DNA from: an uncultured Oscillibacter sp.
Lineage (GTDB): Bacteria > Bacillota_A > Clostridia > Oscillospirales > Oscillospiraceae
Assembly (NCBI GenBank): GCA_951800675.1
Contig: CATOKC010000044.1
Location: 1-23,916 of the forward strand
DNA length: 23,916 nucleotides
Reading direction: 5' to 3'
The position numbers and the translations under genes are program-made. The notes under the pieces are model-generated. The model was not told the origin of the DNA and did not search any database. It worked only from the letters and a program-made list of their open reading frames with translations. Shown one piece after another: positions 14,168 through 21,309 of the stretch. Within the stretch, counting starts at the first letter, position 1, and every line of letters starts with the position of its first letter.

Positions 14168-14416
14168 TTAGCAGCAGGAGTCGTTGCATCCGCAGTTGCA
14201 CCCGCAATTGCATCCGCCGTTGCAGCCTCCGCAGCCACAGCCGCAGTTGCATCCACTGTTGCAGCCTCCGCAGCCACAGCCGCAGTTGCATCCGCCGCCC
14301 CAGTTGTTGCCGCCCCAGCCCCAGCTGTTTCCGCCGCCGCAGCCGCAGCAGCAGAACAGGATGATGATGAGTACGATCCACAGGCAGCCATTGTCGTTTC
14401 CGTTGTTAAAGCACAT
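14168..14416 (-). CDS. Small membrane protein with Cys/Gly-rich tail
   Basis: I do not recognise a named family. The 82-residue product has a short Asn-rich head, one hydrophobic segment (about 11-22, CLWIVLIIILFC) and a tail of almost only Gly, Cys and Asn. About 23 of 82 residues are Cys. The tail holds two near-identical 13-residue units CNCGCGCGGCNSG / CNCGCGCGGCNGG, then a decayed third. The ATG follows AAAGGTGA, and a terminator lies just past the stop. Short Gly-rich single-helix proteins (YjcZ-like) occur in spores of Firmicutes, and Cys-rich proteins occur in spore coats, so a spore role is possible but unproven. Metal binding is an alternative. Confidence 0.75.
   Translation of the reverse strand: MCFNNGNDNGCLWIVLIIILFCCCGCGGGNSWGWGGNNWGGGCNCGCGCGGCNSGCNCGCGCGGCNGGCNCGCNCGCNDSCC
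14220..14294 (-). repeat. Two 36-bp identical direct repeats with 39-bp period
   Basis: The 36-base unit at 14220-14255 recurs without change at 14259-14294. The period of 39 bp is 13 codons and keeps the reading frame. The perfect DNA identity points to a recent in-frame duplication and makes this a likely site of length variation. Confidence 0.85.
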
Positions 14417-14590
14417 AATCAGTCACCTTTCTTTGGACCCGGGGCCGCGGACCGCGGCGTCAGGACCTTGGATTTGAGATATTCTATGCTCCCGGCCTCC
14501 GTCGGGAGCCTGGCCCCCTGAAAATTTGCCTCGTCCTTTTTTCGAGGAGATGTTTTCCGGGGCGCGCCGCACGCAAGGAGGTTTTTCAAC

Positions 14591-15772
14591 ATGGCCGAAT
14601 TCCACAACAGCGACACCGCCAGCTGGGACGCCGGACAGGTCCGCCGGGAACCGCCGTCCCGCGCTTCCCAGCGTCCCCCCCAGCGAAAGCGCCGCCGGAA
14701 GCGGCGGCGGATGCACCCGCTTTTGTTTATGCTGCTGCACCTGATTTTTGTGGCCCTGGCTTCCGCGCTGCTGGGCTGTGCCGGGTGGCTGCTGTTCAGC
14801 GATTTTTGCTCCTTCAACCGGGCGGGGGCCCCGCCTGTGGAGATGGTGGTGGAGGTGTCCTCCGAGGACACCGTAGACACCGTGGCCGACAAGCTGAAGG
14901 CGGCGGGGCTCATCGAGTACCCCTGGTTCTTCAAGCTCTACGCCAACATCACCAACGCGGAGGAAAAAATCGGCATGGGCTCCCATGCCCTGAACACGGA
15001 CATGGATTACCACGCCCTGGTGCTGGGTATGCGGAGCGCCGCCGGAAACATGACGGCGGAAACCGTCCAGGTCACAATTCCCGAGGGTTACACCGTGGCC
15101 CAGACCATCGCCGTGCTGGCGAAAAACGGCGTCAACACGGAAGCGGCCCTCACAGAGGCGGCCCAGACCGCCGACTTTGACTACGACTTCATTGACAATG
15201 AGTCCGAGGACATCAGCCGCTTGGAGGGCTTCCTCTTCCCGGACACCTACGAGTTCTATGTGAACGAAAAGCCCGTAGGCGCTCTGAACCGCCTCATCAA
15301 AAACTTCAACAGCAAGCTGGACGACGAGCTGCTGGCCGCCTGGGAGGCCAAGGGCTACGACCTGAAAAAGATCATCACCATTGCCTCCCTCATCGAACGG
15401 GAGACCGACGGCACCGACCAGGCCCGCATCGCCTCCGTCATCTACAACCGCCTGGACGGCCCCGGAAACAAAGCCGGGACCAACGGCCTATTGCAGGTGG
15501 ACGCATCCCTGCTCTACGGCCTACCGGGTCACGAGGGGGCCATCACCCAGACGGATCTGGAGACGGACACGCCCTATAACCTCTACAAATACCCGGGTCT
15601 GCCGCCCACGCCCATTGCCAACCCCGGCCTGGCGGCCATTGAGGCCGCACTGGAGCCGGAGGAGACGGGCTACTATTACTACGCCCTGGGCAAGGACGAA
15701 AAGCACCACTACTTCGAAACCTACAACGAACACGTGAACTTCGTGAACAGCGCCGAGTACTATGGAAATTAA
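14591..15772 (+). CDS. mltG: Endolytic murein transglycosylase MltG
   Basis: MltG cuts nascent glycan strands at the outer face of the membrane and thus limits strand length. The 393 residues start with a basic cytoplasmic stretch (RKRRRKRRR, about 32-40), one membrane helix (about 43-70), a LysM-like region (VTIPEGYTVAQTIAVLAKNG), then the YceG catalytic domain. Family signatures are LEGFLFPDTYEF (211-222), IASLIERE with the catalytic Glu269, LQVDASLLYGL and YNLYKYPGLPPTPIANPG. The ATG follows CAAGGAGG. It overlaps the next gene by 11 bp. mltG followed by U32 genes is a known arrangement in Firmicutes (yrrL-yrrN-yrrO in Bacillus). I could not find a clear promoter in the 174 bp upstream. Confidence 0.96.
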   Translation: MAEFHNSDTASWDAGQVRREPPSRASQRPPQRKRRRKRRRMHPLLFMLLHLIFVALASALLGCAGWLLFSDFCSFNRAGAPPVEMVVEVSSEDTVDTVADKLKAAGLIEYPWFFKLYANITNAEEKIGMGSHALNTDMDYHALVLGMRSAAGNMTAETVQVTIPEGYTVAQTIAVLAKNGVNTEAALTEAAQTADFDYDFIDNESEDISRLEGFLFPDTYEFYVNEKPVGALNRLIKNFNSKLDDELLAAWEAKGYDLKKIITIASLIERETDGTDQARIASVIYNRLDGPGNKAGTNGLLQVDASLLYGLPGHEGAITQTDLETDTPYNLYKYPGLPPTPIANPGLAAIEAALEPEETGYYYYALGKDEKHHYFETYNEHVNFVNSAEYYGN

Positions 15773-17009
15773 AACGCCGGAACTCCTGGCCCCGGCGGGG
15801 GACCCGGAGCGTCTCCGCATGGCGGTCCTCTACGGCGCGGACGCGGTGTATCTGGCGGGAACGGACTTTGGCATGCGGGCCTTCGCGGGGAATTTCTCCC
15901 CCGAGGGCCTGGCGGAGGCCGTGGCCTTCGCCCATGCCCACGGCGTCCGGGTCCACTGCACCGTCAACACCATGCCCCGAAATGAGGAGATGGACCGTCT
16001 CCCCGCCCACCTGGAACGCTTGGAGGCCGCTGGGGTGGACGCTGTGATTTTGGCGGATTTGGGGGCCTTCCATTTGGCGGGGAAATACGCGCCCCACGTG
16101 GCCCGCCACGTCTCCACCCAGGCCGGGGTGACCAATTACGAGACCGCCCGGGCCTGGCACGACGCCGGGGCCTCCCGGGTGATTCTGGCCCGGGAGCTGA
16201 GCCTGGAGGAGATTCGTACCATCCGGGACAAAACCCCCGCCTCTTTGGAGCTGGAGGCCTTTGTCCATGGGGCCATGTGCGTCAGCTACTCCGGCCGGTG
16301 CCTCCTGAGCAACTACATGACGGGCCGGGACTCCAGCCGGGGAGCCTGCGCCCAGCCCTGCCGGTATAAATACGCCCTTGTGGAGGAGAAACGCCCCGGT
16401 GAGTTCTTCCCCATTGAGGAGGACGGCCAGGGGGCCTACATTTTGAACTCCCGGGATATGTGCATGATTGACCATTTGGAGGACCTGCAATTCCTGGACA
16501 GCCTGAAAATCGAGGGCCGGGCCAAGTCCGCCTATTACGCCGCCGTGGTTACCGCCGCCTACCGTCACGGCCTGGACGCCCTGGCAACGGGAGAGCCTCT
16601 GGACCCCACCTGGCGGGATGAGGTGGAGCGTGTCAGCCATCGTCCCTACTCCACCGGCTTTTTCTATGGCCCGCCGGGCCAGTATTACGACGACGCCCGG
16701 TACGTCCGGGAATGGCAGGTGGCCGCCATCGTCACGGACTGCGACGGCGAGGGAAACGCTATGCTGTCCCTCCGCAACAAGTTCCGGACCGGAGACACGG
16801 TGGAGCTGGTGGGACCGGGCGTGCGGCCCTTTGAAATGATGGTTCCGGAGATGGCGGACGGGGACGGTCTGCCCCTCTTCGAGCCCCGGACGCCTCAGAG
16901 CATCTTCCGCATGAAGCTCCCCCGGCCGGTGCCCCCCTGGACCATTGTCCGGCGGGCCAAGGACCTCTCGGCCAAGAGGGCAGAACCAGCAAAGGAAACG
17001 AATGGATAA
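15762..17009 (+). CDS. U32 peptidase family protein, TrhP/YrrO-like tRNA hydroxylation
   Basis: 415 residues of the U32 family. The characterised relatives TrhP/RlhA act with prephenate and an iron-sulfur cluster to hydroxylate uridine in tRNA (wobble ho5U) or rRNA rather than acting as ordinary peptidases. The N-terminal barrel opens with PELLAPAGDPERLRMAVLYGADAVYL. The family signature EAFVHGAMCVSYSGRCLLS is followed by CAQPCRYKY, supplying the four Cys expected for the cluster. A C-terminal beta-barrel region follows (about 310-400). The start ATG lies inside mltG, with an 11-bp overlap that implies coupled translation. The FAD dehydrogenase gene follows after 15 bp. TrhP is preferred over a protease role because of the mltG context, but this is inference. 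Confidence 0.92.
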   Translation: MEIKTPELLAPAGDPERLRMAVLYGADAVYLAGTDFGMRAFAGNFSPEGLAEAVAFAHAHGVRVHCTVNTMPRNEEMDRLPAHLERLEAAGVDAVILADLGAFHLAGKYAPHVARHVSTQAGVTNYETARAWHDAGASRVILARELSLEEIRTIRDKTPASLELEAFVHGAMCVSYSGRCLLSNYMTGRDSSRGACAQPCRYKYALVEEKRPGEFFPIEEDGQGAYILNSRDMCMIDHLEDLQFLDSLKIEGRAKSAYYAAVVTAAYRHGLDALATGEPLDPTWRDEVERVSHRPYSTGFFYGPPGQYYDDARYVREWQVAAIVTDCDGEGNAMLSLRNKFRTGDTVELVGPGVRPFEMMVPEMADGDGLPLFEPRTPQSIFRMKLPRPVPPWTIVRRAKDLSAKRAEPAKETNG

Positions 17010-17024
17010 AAAGGAGAAGCCGCT

Positions 17025-18422
17025 ATGAACGCAGACGTCGTCATCGTGGGCGCGGGCCCCGCCGGTATTTTCACCGCCCTGGAGCTGCTGAAAAAAGGGA
17101 GCAGGCAGAAAATTGTCATGGTGGAAAAGGGACAGAGCATTGAAAACCGCCGCTGTCCCAAAAGCCAGACCAACAAGTGCGTAAACTGCAAGCCCTACTG
17201 CCATATTACCACCGGTTTCTCCGGCGCGGGGGCCTTCTCCGACGGGAAGCTGTCGCTGAGTTATGAGGTGGGCGGGGATCTGCCCACCCTCATCGGCACG
17301 GACCTGGCTCAGGAGACCATCCACTACGCCGATAAAATTTACCTGGATTTTGGCGCGGACACCCATATCGAGGGTCTGGAATACCCGGAGGACCGGAAGG
17401 AAATCCGCAAGCGGGCCATCCAGGCGGGCCTCAAGCTGGTGGACTGTCCCATCCGCCACATGGGTACGGAGAAGGCCCACGACATTTATCTCGGCATTGA
17501 GCGCTATCTCCAGGAGAACGGCGTGGAGATCCTCTTTGGCTACGAGTGCCAAAACCTCATTTTGGAGAACGACGTCTGCAAGGGCGTCACGGTCTCCGAC
17601 CGCCGCCAGGATTTTGAGATTCACGCCAAACACACCGTGGTGGCCACCGGCCGTCGGGGGGCGGACTGGCTGGAGAACCTCTGCGCGGAGCACAACATCG
17701 CCCACGCTCCCGGCACCGTGGACATCGGCGTCCGGGTAGAGGTGCGGAACGAGGTCATGGAGATGGTGAACCGGGTCCTCTACGAGTCCAAGCTGGTGGG
17801 CTGGCCCAAGCCCTTCAAGAACAAGGTGCGGACCTTCTGCCAGAATCCCGGAGGCTTTGTCAGCCAGGAGAACTACGACAACGACCTGGCGGTGGTCAAC
17901 GGCCACTCCTATAAGGAATTCAAAAGCGACAACACGAACCTCTCCATCCTCTGCTCCCATAATTTCAGCGTCCCCTTCAACCAGCCCATCGCCTACGCCC
18001 GGAAAGTGGGGGAGCTGACCAACATGCTGGGCAACGGCCAGATTCTGGTCCAGCGCTTCGGCGACATTCTGGACGGCAAGCGGACGTGGCAGAAGGAGCT
18101 GGCCCAGTCCAACATCCGGCCCACCCTGCCGGACGTGGTAGCGGGGGATATCACCGCCGCCATGCCTTACCGGGCCATGGTGAACATCATCAACTTCATC
18201 CAGGCCATGGACTACGTGGTGCCGGGCTTCGCCTCCTACGAGACGCTGCTGTACTCCCCGGAGCTGAAGTTCTACTCCAACCGGGTGAAGATGGACACGG
18301 ACTTCAACACCAGCTTACAGGGCCTCCATTGCCTGGGGGACTCCTCCGGCTGGACGAGAGGGCTGATGATGTCCTCCGCCATGGGAGTGCTCATGGGGCG
18401 GAAACTGGCGGAGGAAGGTTAA
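17025..18422 (+). CDS. FAD-dependent dehydrogenase, COG2509-like
   Basis: 465 residues with a dinucleotide-binding motif at the N-terminus (VVIVGAGPAGIFTALELLKKG), the second glycine-rich VVATGRRGADWL in the middle, and the C-terminal FAD-binding HCLGDSSGWTRGLMMSSAMGVLMG. After the first fold there is a Cys cluster, CPKSQTNKCVNCKPYC (C-x8-C-x2-C-x3-C), followed by TGFSGAGAFSDGKLS. The family is widespread in anaerobes and its reaction is not known. The Cys spacing could hold an Fe-S cluster. AAAAGGAG precedes the ATG. It closes the mltG-U32 operon, which makes a redox role in RNA modification conceivable, but that is speculation. Confidence 0.85.
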   Translation: MNADVVIVGAGPAGIFTALELLKKGSRQKIVMVEKGQSIENRRCPKSQTNKCVNCKPYCHITTGFSGAGAFSDGKLSLSYEVGGDLPTLIGTDLAQETIHYADKIYLDFGADTHIEGLEYPEDRKEIRKRAIQAGLKLVDCPIRHMGTEKAHDIYLGIERYLQENGVEILFGYECQNLILENDVCKGVTVSDRRQDFEIHAKHTVVATGRRGADWLENLCAEHNIAHAPGTVDIGVRVEVRNEVMEMVNRVLYESKLVGWPKPFKNKVRTFCQNPGGFVSQENYDNDLAVVNGHSYKEFKSDNTNLSILCSHNFSVPFNQPIAYARKVGELTNMLGNGQILVQRFGDILDGKRTWQKELAQSNIRPTLPDVVAGDITAAMPYRAMVNIINFIQAMDYVVPGFASYETLLYSPELKFYSNRVKMDTDFNTSLQGLHCLGDSSGWTRGLMMSSAMGVLMGRKLAEEG

Positions 18423-18450
18423 CCTACTTTTTCTCGAGAGAAAAAGTAGG
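18423..18450. repeat. 28-bp perfect palindrome
   Basis: CCTACTTTTTCTC (18423-18435) is followed by GA and its exact reverse complement, directly after the stop codon of the FAD gene. The stem is AT-rich with CTCGAG at its centre. It is followed by CAAAAAGAGC, not by T. It could be an interspersed repeat unit or a weak first terminator. Confidence 0.8.
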
Positions 18451-18528
18451 CAAAAAGAGCTTTTGCGCGCTCTGGCTGTCTGGCGGAAAACCGGGCCGGA
18501 GCGACGGCAACAGAGTTTTTGAGACGCG

Positions 18529-18562
18529 AAAAATCAGGGCCATCAAGGCCCTGATTTTTTTT
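18529..18562. terminator. Bidirectional intrinsic terminator
   Basis: AAAAATCAGGGCC (18529-18541) and GGCCCTGATTTTT (18547-18559) form a 13-bp stem with an ATCAA loop. T tracts follow on both strands. It separates the convergent FAD dehydrogenase and XRE regulator genes; the stop codon of the latter begins inside its edge. Confidence 0.95.
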
Positions 18563-19580
18563 ACCGCACTACTTTGCTTACGCCGGGCACATCCGTGGGT
18601 TCGGTTCCCGTAAATACCTCGACCTGGCATTCCGCGGTCCGGCCGTTCCACTCTGCGGTGACGGTGGCCGCGCCGGGGCTGACGGGGAAGAGGGCTCCGA
18701 TGTCGGTGACCTCCACGACGGCGGGGTCTGACGAGGTCCAGACGATCTCCCCCTCGGGAGCGCCGGAGGCCCGCAGCACCCTATAAGGCTCGTCCATAAA
18801 GAGCACGACCCCGCTGGGAATGGTCAGGGTTTCCGCCTCTTCCGGGGCTTCCGGGTACGGGGTAGCCACGCCCAGTGTCTCCGTGACCCGGTCCCCGCCG
18901 CCGCACTCCAATACGATTTCCAAATGCGCTGTCAGCTCCTCCGGGATGTCCCAGGCGAAGAGGGCGAAGTCCCGGCCCTCCCCCGCCGACTGAACCGCAA
19001 GCTGTTCCCGGTATTCCAGAGTCTCCGTCCCCGTGGGGGTCAGGAACAACGAGACGGCGCTGACCGTATTCTCTGTCCCATCCTCAAACGTCACCAGGAG
19101 ATAGACCCGGGAGTCCGGGTCGAACAGATACCACCCGGCTCCGGCTTGGGGGTCATGCTGGAGCTCACCGGCGTCCTCGTTGAAGAAGTAAACGCCGGAA
19201 ATATACGGCTCCGAGGGCCGGGGCGCGTCCGCGCGGGTGTCCCCGGCGCCCCCCACAAGCAGCACAAACATCACGTTTGCCAGCAGGGCCAGCACAACCA
19301 GCACCCCCAGGACCAGGAGCGTCATCCGCTTCCAGTTCCAAAAAGGCGCTTTCTCTGCGGTACCGGGTTCCTGCTCGGGAAGGGCGGCGGCCTCCTCCGG
19401 CGCGGGGAAGCTGACCCCCAGCACCTCCTCCAAAAGCGCCAGATTCTCCGGACTGGGGACCGAGGCCCCCAGCTCCCACTTGCTGACCGCCTGGCGGCTG
19501 ACCTCTAACCGTTCCGCCAGGTCCTCCTGGGTCAGCCCCAAGCCCTCCCGGGCCTGCTTGATGATTTCGGAAATACGCAT
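18561..19580 (-). CDS. Membrane-tethered XRE-family regulator with extracellular Ig-like (BIG2-type) domain
   Basis: 339 residues in three parts. An N-terminal XRE helix-turn-helix (about 3-58) has LTQEDLAERLEVSRQAVSKWE as recognition region. One membrane helix spans about 85-110. A large extracellular part ends in a bacterial Ig-like group 2 domain (about 250-323, with IVWTSSDPAVVEVTDIGALFPVSPGAATVTAEW). The architecture suggests a one-component sensor that binds DNA while anchored in the membrane and senses an outside signal. The ATG follows GAGGGGGGA. It is divergent from an ECF-type sigma gene, and its promoter region carries repeated GGTTGCG sites, fitting autoregulation. The ligand is unknown. 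Confidence 0.88.
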   Translation of the reverse strand: MRISEIIKQAREGLGLTQEDLAERLEVSRQAVSKWELGASVPSPENLALLEEVLGVSFPAPEEAAALPEQEPGTAEKAPFWNWKRMTLLVLGVLVVLALLANVMFVLLVGGAGDTRADAPRPSEPYISGVYFFNEDAGELQHDPQAGAGWYLFDPDSRVYLLVTFEDGTENTVSAVSLFLTPTGTETLEYREQLAVQSAGEGRDFALFAWDIPEELTAHLEIVLECGGGDRVTETLGVATPYPEAPEEAETLTIPSGVVLFMDEPYRVLRASGAPEGEIVWTSSDPAVVEVTDIGALFPVSPGAATVTAEWNGRTAECQVEVFTGTEPTDVPGVSKVVR

Positions 19581-19626
19581 TTATATATCCCCCCTCAAGT
19601 AAGTCGGAACATGTTTCATGGTCCCC

Positions 19627-19655
19627 AGTATAGCAGGTTGCGCCGGTTGCGTCCA
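19627..19655 (-). promoter_or_regulatory. Promoter of the XRE regulator
   Basis: On the minus strand TGGACG (19655-19650) and TATACT (19632-19627) are separated by 17 bp. Two GGTTGCG copies fall inside the spacer and -35 region. Confidence 0.65.
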
Positions 19656-19685
19656 CCAACCCGGCCCGCAACCGGCCCGGTTGCG
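19636..19685. promoter_or_regulatory. Four GGTTGCG operator-like repeats in the divergent promoter region
   Basis: GGTTGCG occurs on the plus strand at 19636-19642, 19645-19651 and 19679-19685, and inverted as CGCAACC at 19667-19673. The second and the inverted copy form a perfect 10-bp inverted repeat (GCCGGTTGCG at 19642-19651 with CGCAACCGGC at 19667-19676). The first two overlap the XRE promoter. The last overlaps a TTGCGT -35-like box for the sigma gene. The likely binder is the divergent XRE protein; this is inferred. Confidence 0.65.
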
Positions 19686-19706
19686 TGAAAAATTTTCCCG
19701 GATACT

Positions 19707-20282
19707 GTGAGATTTCCCACCCCTGATTCGTTTTATCAGCAGAACGGCCGTTCAAAAGGAGATGATACTACGGAACAGATCACCTATACCAGCCAAGAGG
19801 CGGAGGCGCTGGTGGAGCGCTGGGCGGATACGGTCCTCCGGGTGGCTTACACCTGGACCGGCAATCCCCAGGACGCCCAGGACGTGTGCCAGACGGTGCT
19901 CTTGAAGCTGCTGACCCGTCCGGAGCGCTTCCCGGACCCCAACCGTCAGCGGGCCTTTGTTCTGCGGGTGACGGTCAACTGCTGCAAGGACCTGAAAAAA
20001 TCCGCCTGGGCCCGGCGGCGGGTCTCTCTTGAGGCGGCGGCGGACGCGGCGGTCACCACGCCGGAGCCGGGGGAGAGCCCGGTACTGGAGGCGGTGCTGG
20101 CCATGCCGGAGAAGTACCGGCAAGCCGTTTACCTGCGCTATTACGAGGAATACGGAGTTGACGAAATCGCCACCCTGATGGGCTGCCGGCCCGCCCAGGT
20201 CAGCACCTATCTCTATCGGGGCAAGGCGAAGCTGAGGACCATGTTAGGAGGCAGTGATGGACAAGAATGTTTTTCAGACTGA
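19707..20282 (+). CDS. ECF-type sigma-70 family RNA polymerase sigma factor
   Basis: A sigma factor with region 2 (EALVERWADTVLRVAYTW...DAQDVCQTVLLKLLTRPERF) and region 4 (VLEAVLAMPEKYRQAVYLRYYEEYGVDEIATLMGCRPAQVSTYLYRGKAKLRTML), about 170-191 residues long. The start is unclear. The only canonical upstream start is GTG at 19707, without a ribosome site. AAAGGAG at 19755-19761 is ideally placed for an ACG at 19770, which would give the family-like beginning TEQITYTSQEAEAL. A GTG near 19815 would cut into region 2. Its end overlaps the next gene by 26 bp, as sigma and regulator pairs often do. Confidence 0.88.
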   Translation: MRFPTPDSFYQQNGRSKGDDTTEQITYTSQEAEALVERWADTVLRVAYTWTGNPQDAQDVCQTVLLKLLTRPERFPDPNRQRAFVLRVTVNCCKDLKKSAWARRRVSLEAAADAAVTTPEPGESPVLEAVLAMPEKYRQAVYLRYYEEYGVDEIATLMGCRPAQVSTYLYRGKAKLRTMLGGSDGQECFSD

Positions 20283-21252
20283 GCTGAACCGGGTGCGCTA
20301 TACACCGGCGGGCCGGGAGGCCCTGACGGAGGCCCTGCTGCGGAAGGAGGACCTACCTGCCCGCCGTCCCGTACGCTGGGGCAGGATGGGCCTGGCGGCG
20401 GCGCTGGCGGCGGTGGTGCTGGCGGGCTCCGCCGTGGCGGCGGGGACGCTGTGGGAGCGCTATTTCGGACGGCTGGATGAAACCCAACTGGAGATCATCG
20501 AGGCCCTGAGCCAAGAGCTCCCGGCGGCGGAGGCCAACGGGACTACCATGACCCCCCTGGCGGCCTTCGGGGACCAGGATTTTTACTACCTGATGCTGGA
20601 AATCAAGGCTCCGGAGGGCACGGTCCTGCCGGACTACGGCGAGGACGAGGGCTATTACCAGCTCTTCGGCGACACCCTTGAGGAGCGCTTCACCCTGACG
20701 GACAGCGCTGGGCAGGATGTGCTCTGCACGATGGATTACACGTGGCTGAACGACGATCCCACGGACAATGTCCTCACCGCCGCAATCCGCCTCTGGTCCC
20801 TGGAGGGTACGGACCTCTGCGACGGGGCGGACAAAATTCTCCACATTCCCGGCCTCTGGGTCCAGAGCCCGGACAAAATTTACACGCCCGTTCTCACCGG
20901 TGGCTGGGATTTCAACATCGGGGCCCACTCCGGCGGCGTCGAGAGCCTGACGCCGGACGTGGCCGGGGTGACGGTGGAGGACGCGGACTGCGGGACCATG
21001 ACCATGGAGTATCTGCGGCTGTCCCCCCTGGGGATGCGGATTCGCCACAGCTGGTCGGAACCCAGGGAGGGGATTTACCCCGGCGCGGCCCTCTCCGTGG
21101 TAATGGTGGATGGGAGCGAGGTCTTTTTGAAGGATACCGTGGGGAGCGGCGGCGAGAACTGGAACGAGGAATATGGTCCCTTTGAGACCCCCATTGACCT
21201 CAGCAAGGCCGTGGCCGTCCGATGGGGCACGGCGGAGATTCCCCTGAACTGA
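20257..21252 (+). CDS. Single-pass membrane protein, probable anti-sigma/DUF4179-like partner
   Basis: 331 residues: a short cytoplasmic N-terminus (about 1-42), one membrane helix (about 44-65, MGLAAALAAVVLAGSAVAAGTLW), then a 265-residue extracellular region of beta-rich character. That region contains DQDFYYLMLEIKAPEGTVLP and an acidic stretch PDYGEDEGYYQLFGD. The layout and the overlap with the sigma gene resemble anti-sigma factors of the DUF4179 kind, but the cytoplasmic part is short and shows no zinc HXXXCXXC motif. I infer that it controls the sigma factor or senses an external signal. The ATG at 20257 has AGGAGG five bases upstream; a GTG three bases earlier is too close to it. Confidence 0.8.
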   Translation: MDKNVFQTELNRVRYTPAGREALTEALLRKEDLPARRPVRWGRMGLAAALAAVVLAGSAVAAGTLWERYFGRLDETQLEIIEALSQELPAAEANGTTMTPLAAFGDQDFYYLMLEIKAPEGTVLPDYGEDEGYYQLFGDTLEERFTLTDSAGQDVLCTMDYTWLNDDPTDNVLTAAIRLWSLEGTDLCDGADKILHIPGLWVQSPDKIYTPVLTGGWDFNIGAHSGGVESLTPDVAGVTVEDADCGTMTMEYLRLSPLGMRIRHSWSEPREGIYPGAALSVVMVDGSEVFLKDTVGSGGENWNEEYGPFETPIDLSKAVAVRWGTAEIPLN

Positions 21253-21264
21253 AGGAGACGCAAA

Positions 21265-21294
21265 AAGGCGGCGCGGTAAAAACCGCACCGCCTT
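21265..21294. terminator. Terminator between convergent genes
   Basis: AAGGCGG-C-GCGGT (from 21265) pairs with ACCGC-A-CCGCCTT (to 21294) around an A-rich loop, with one internal mismatch. On the minus strand it is followed by TTT and serves the NlpC/P60 gene; it may also help stop the sigma operon. Confidence 0.85.
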
Positions 21295-21309
21295 GAGCTT
21301 GTCCAAATG

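Noticed and set aside
13357..14391. A 344-codon antisense frame with an Ala/Thr-rich start
   Set aside because: It covers tmk and reads the Cys/Gly repeat gene in another frame; the Ala/Thr repeats are only a shifted reading of those repeats.
15543..17960. An 805-codon open frame antisense to the U32 and FAD genes
   Set aside because: The product is low in recognisable motifs and the frame runs across three real genes with clear families on the other strand.
19762..19812. ATG at 19762 right after the AAAGGAG site as start of the sigma gene
   Set aside because: It is out of frame with the sigma factor and only two bases from the ribosome site; its product is a short basic peptide without similarity.
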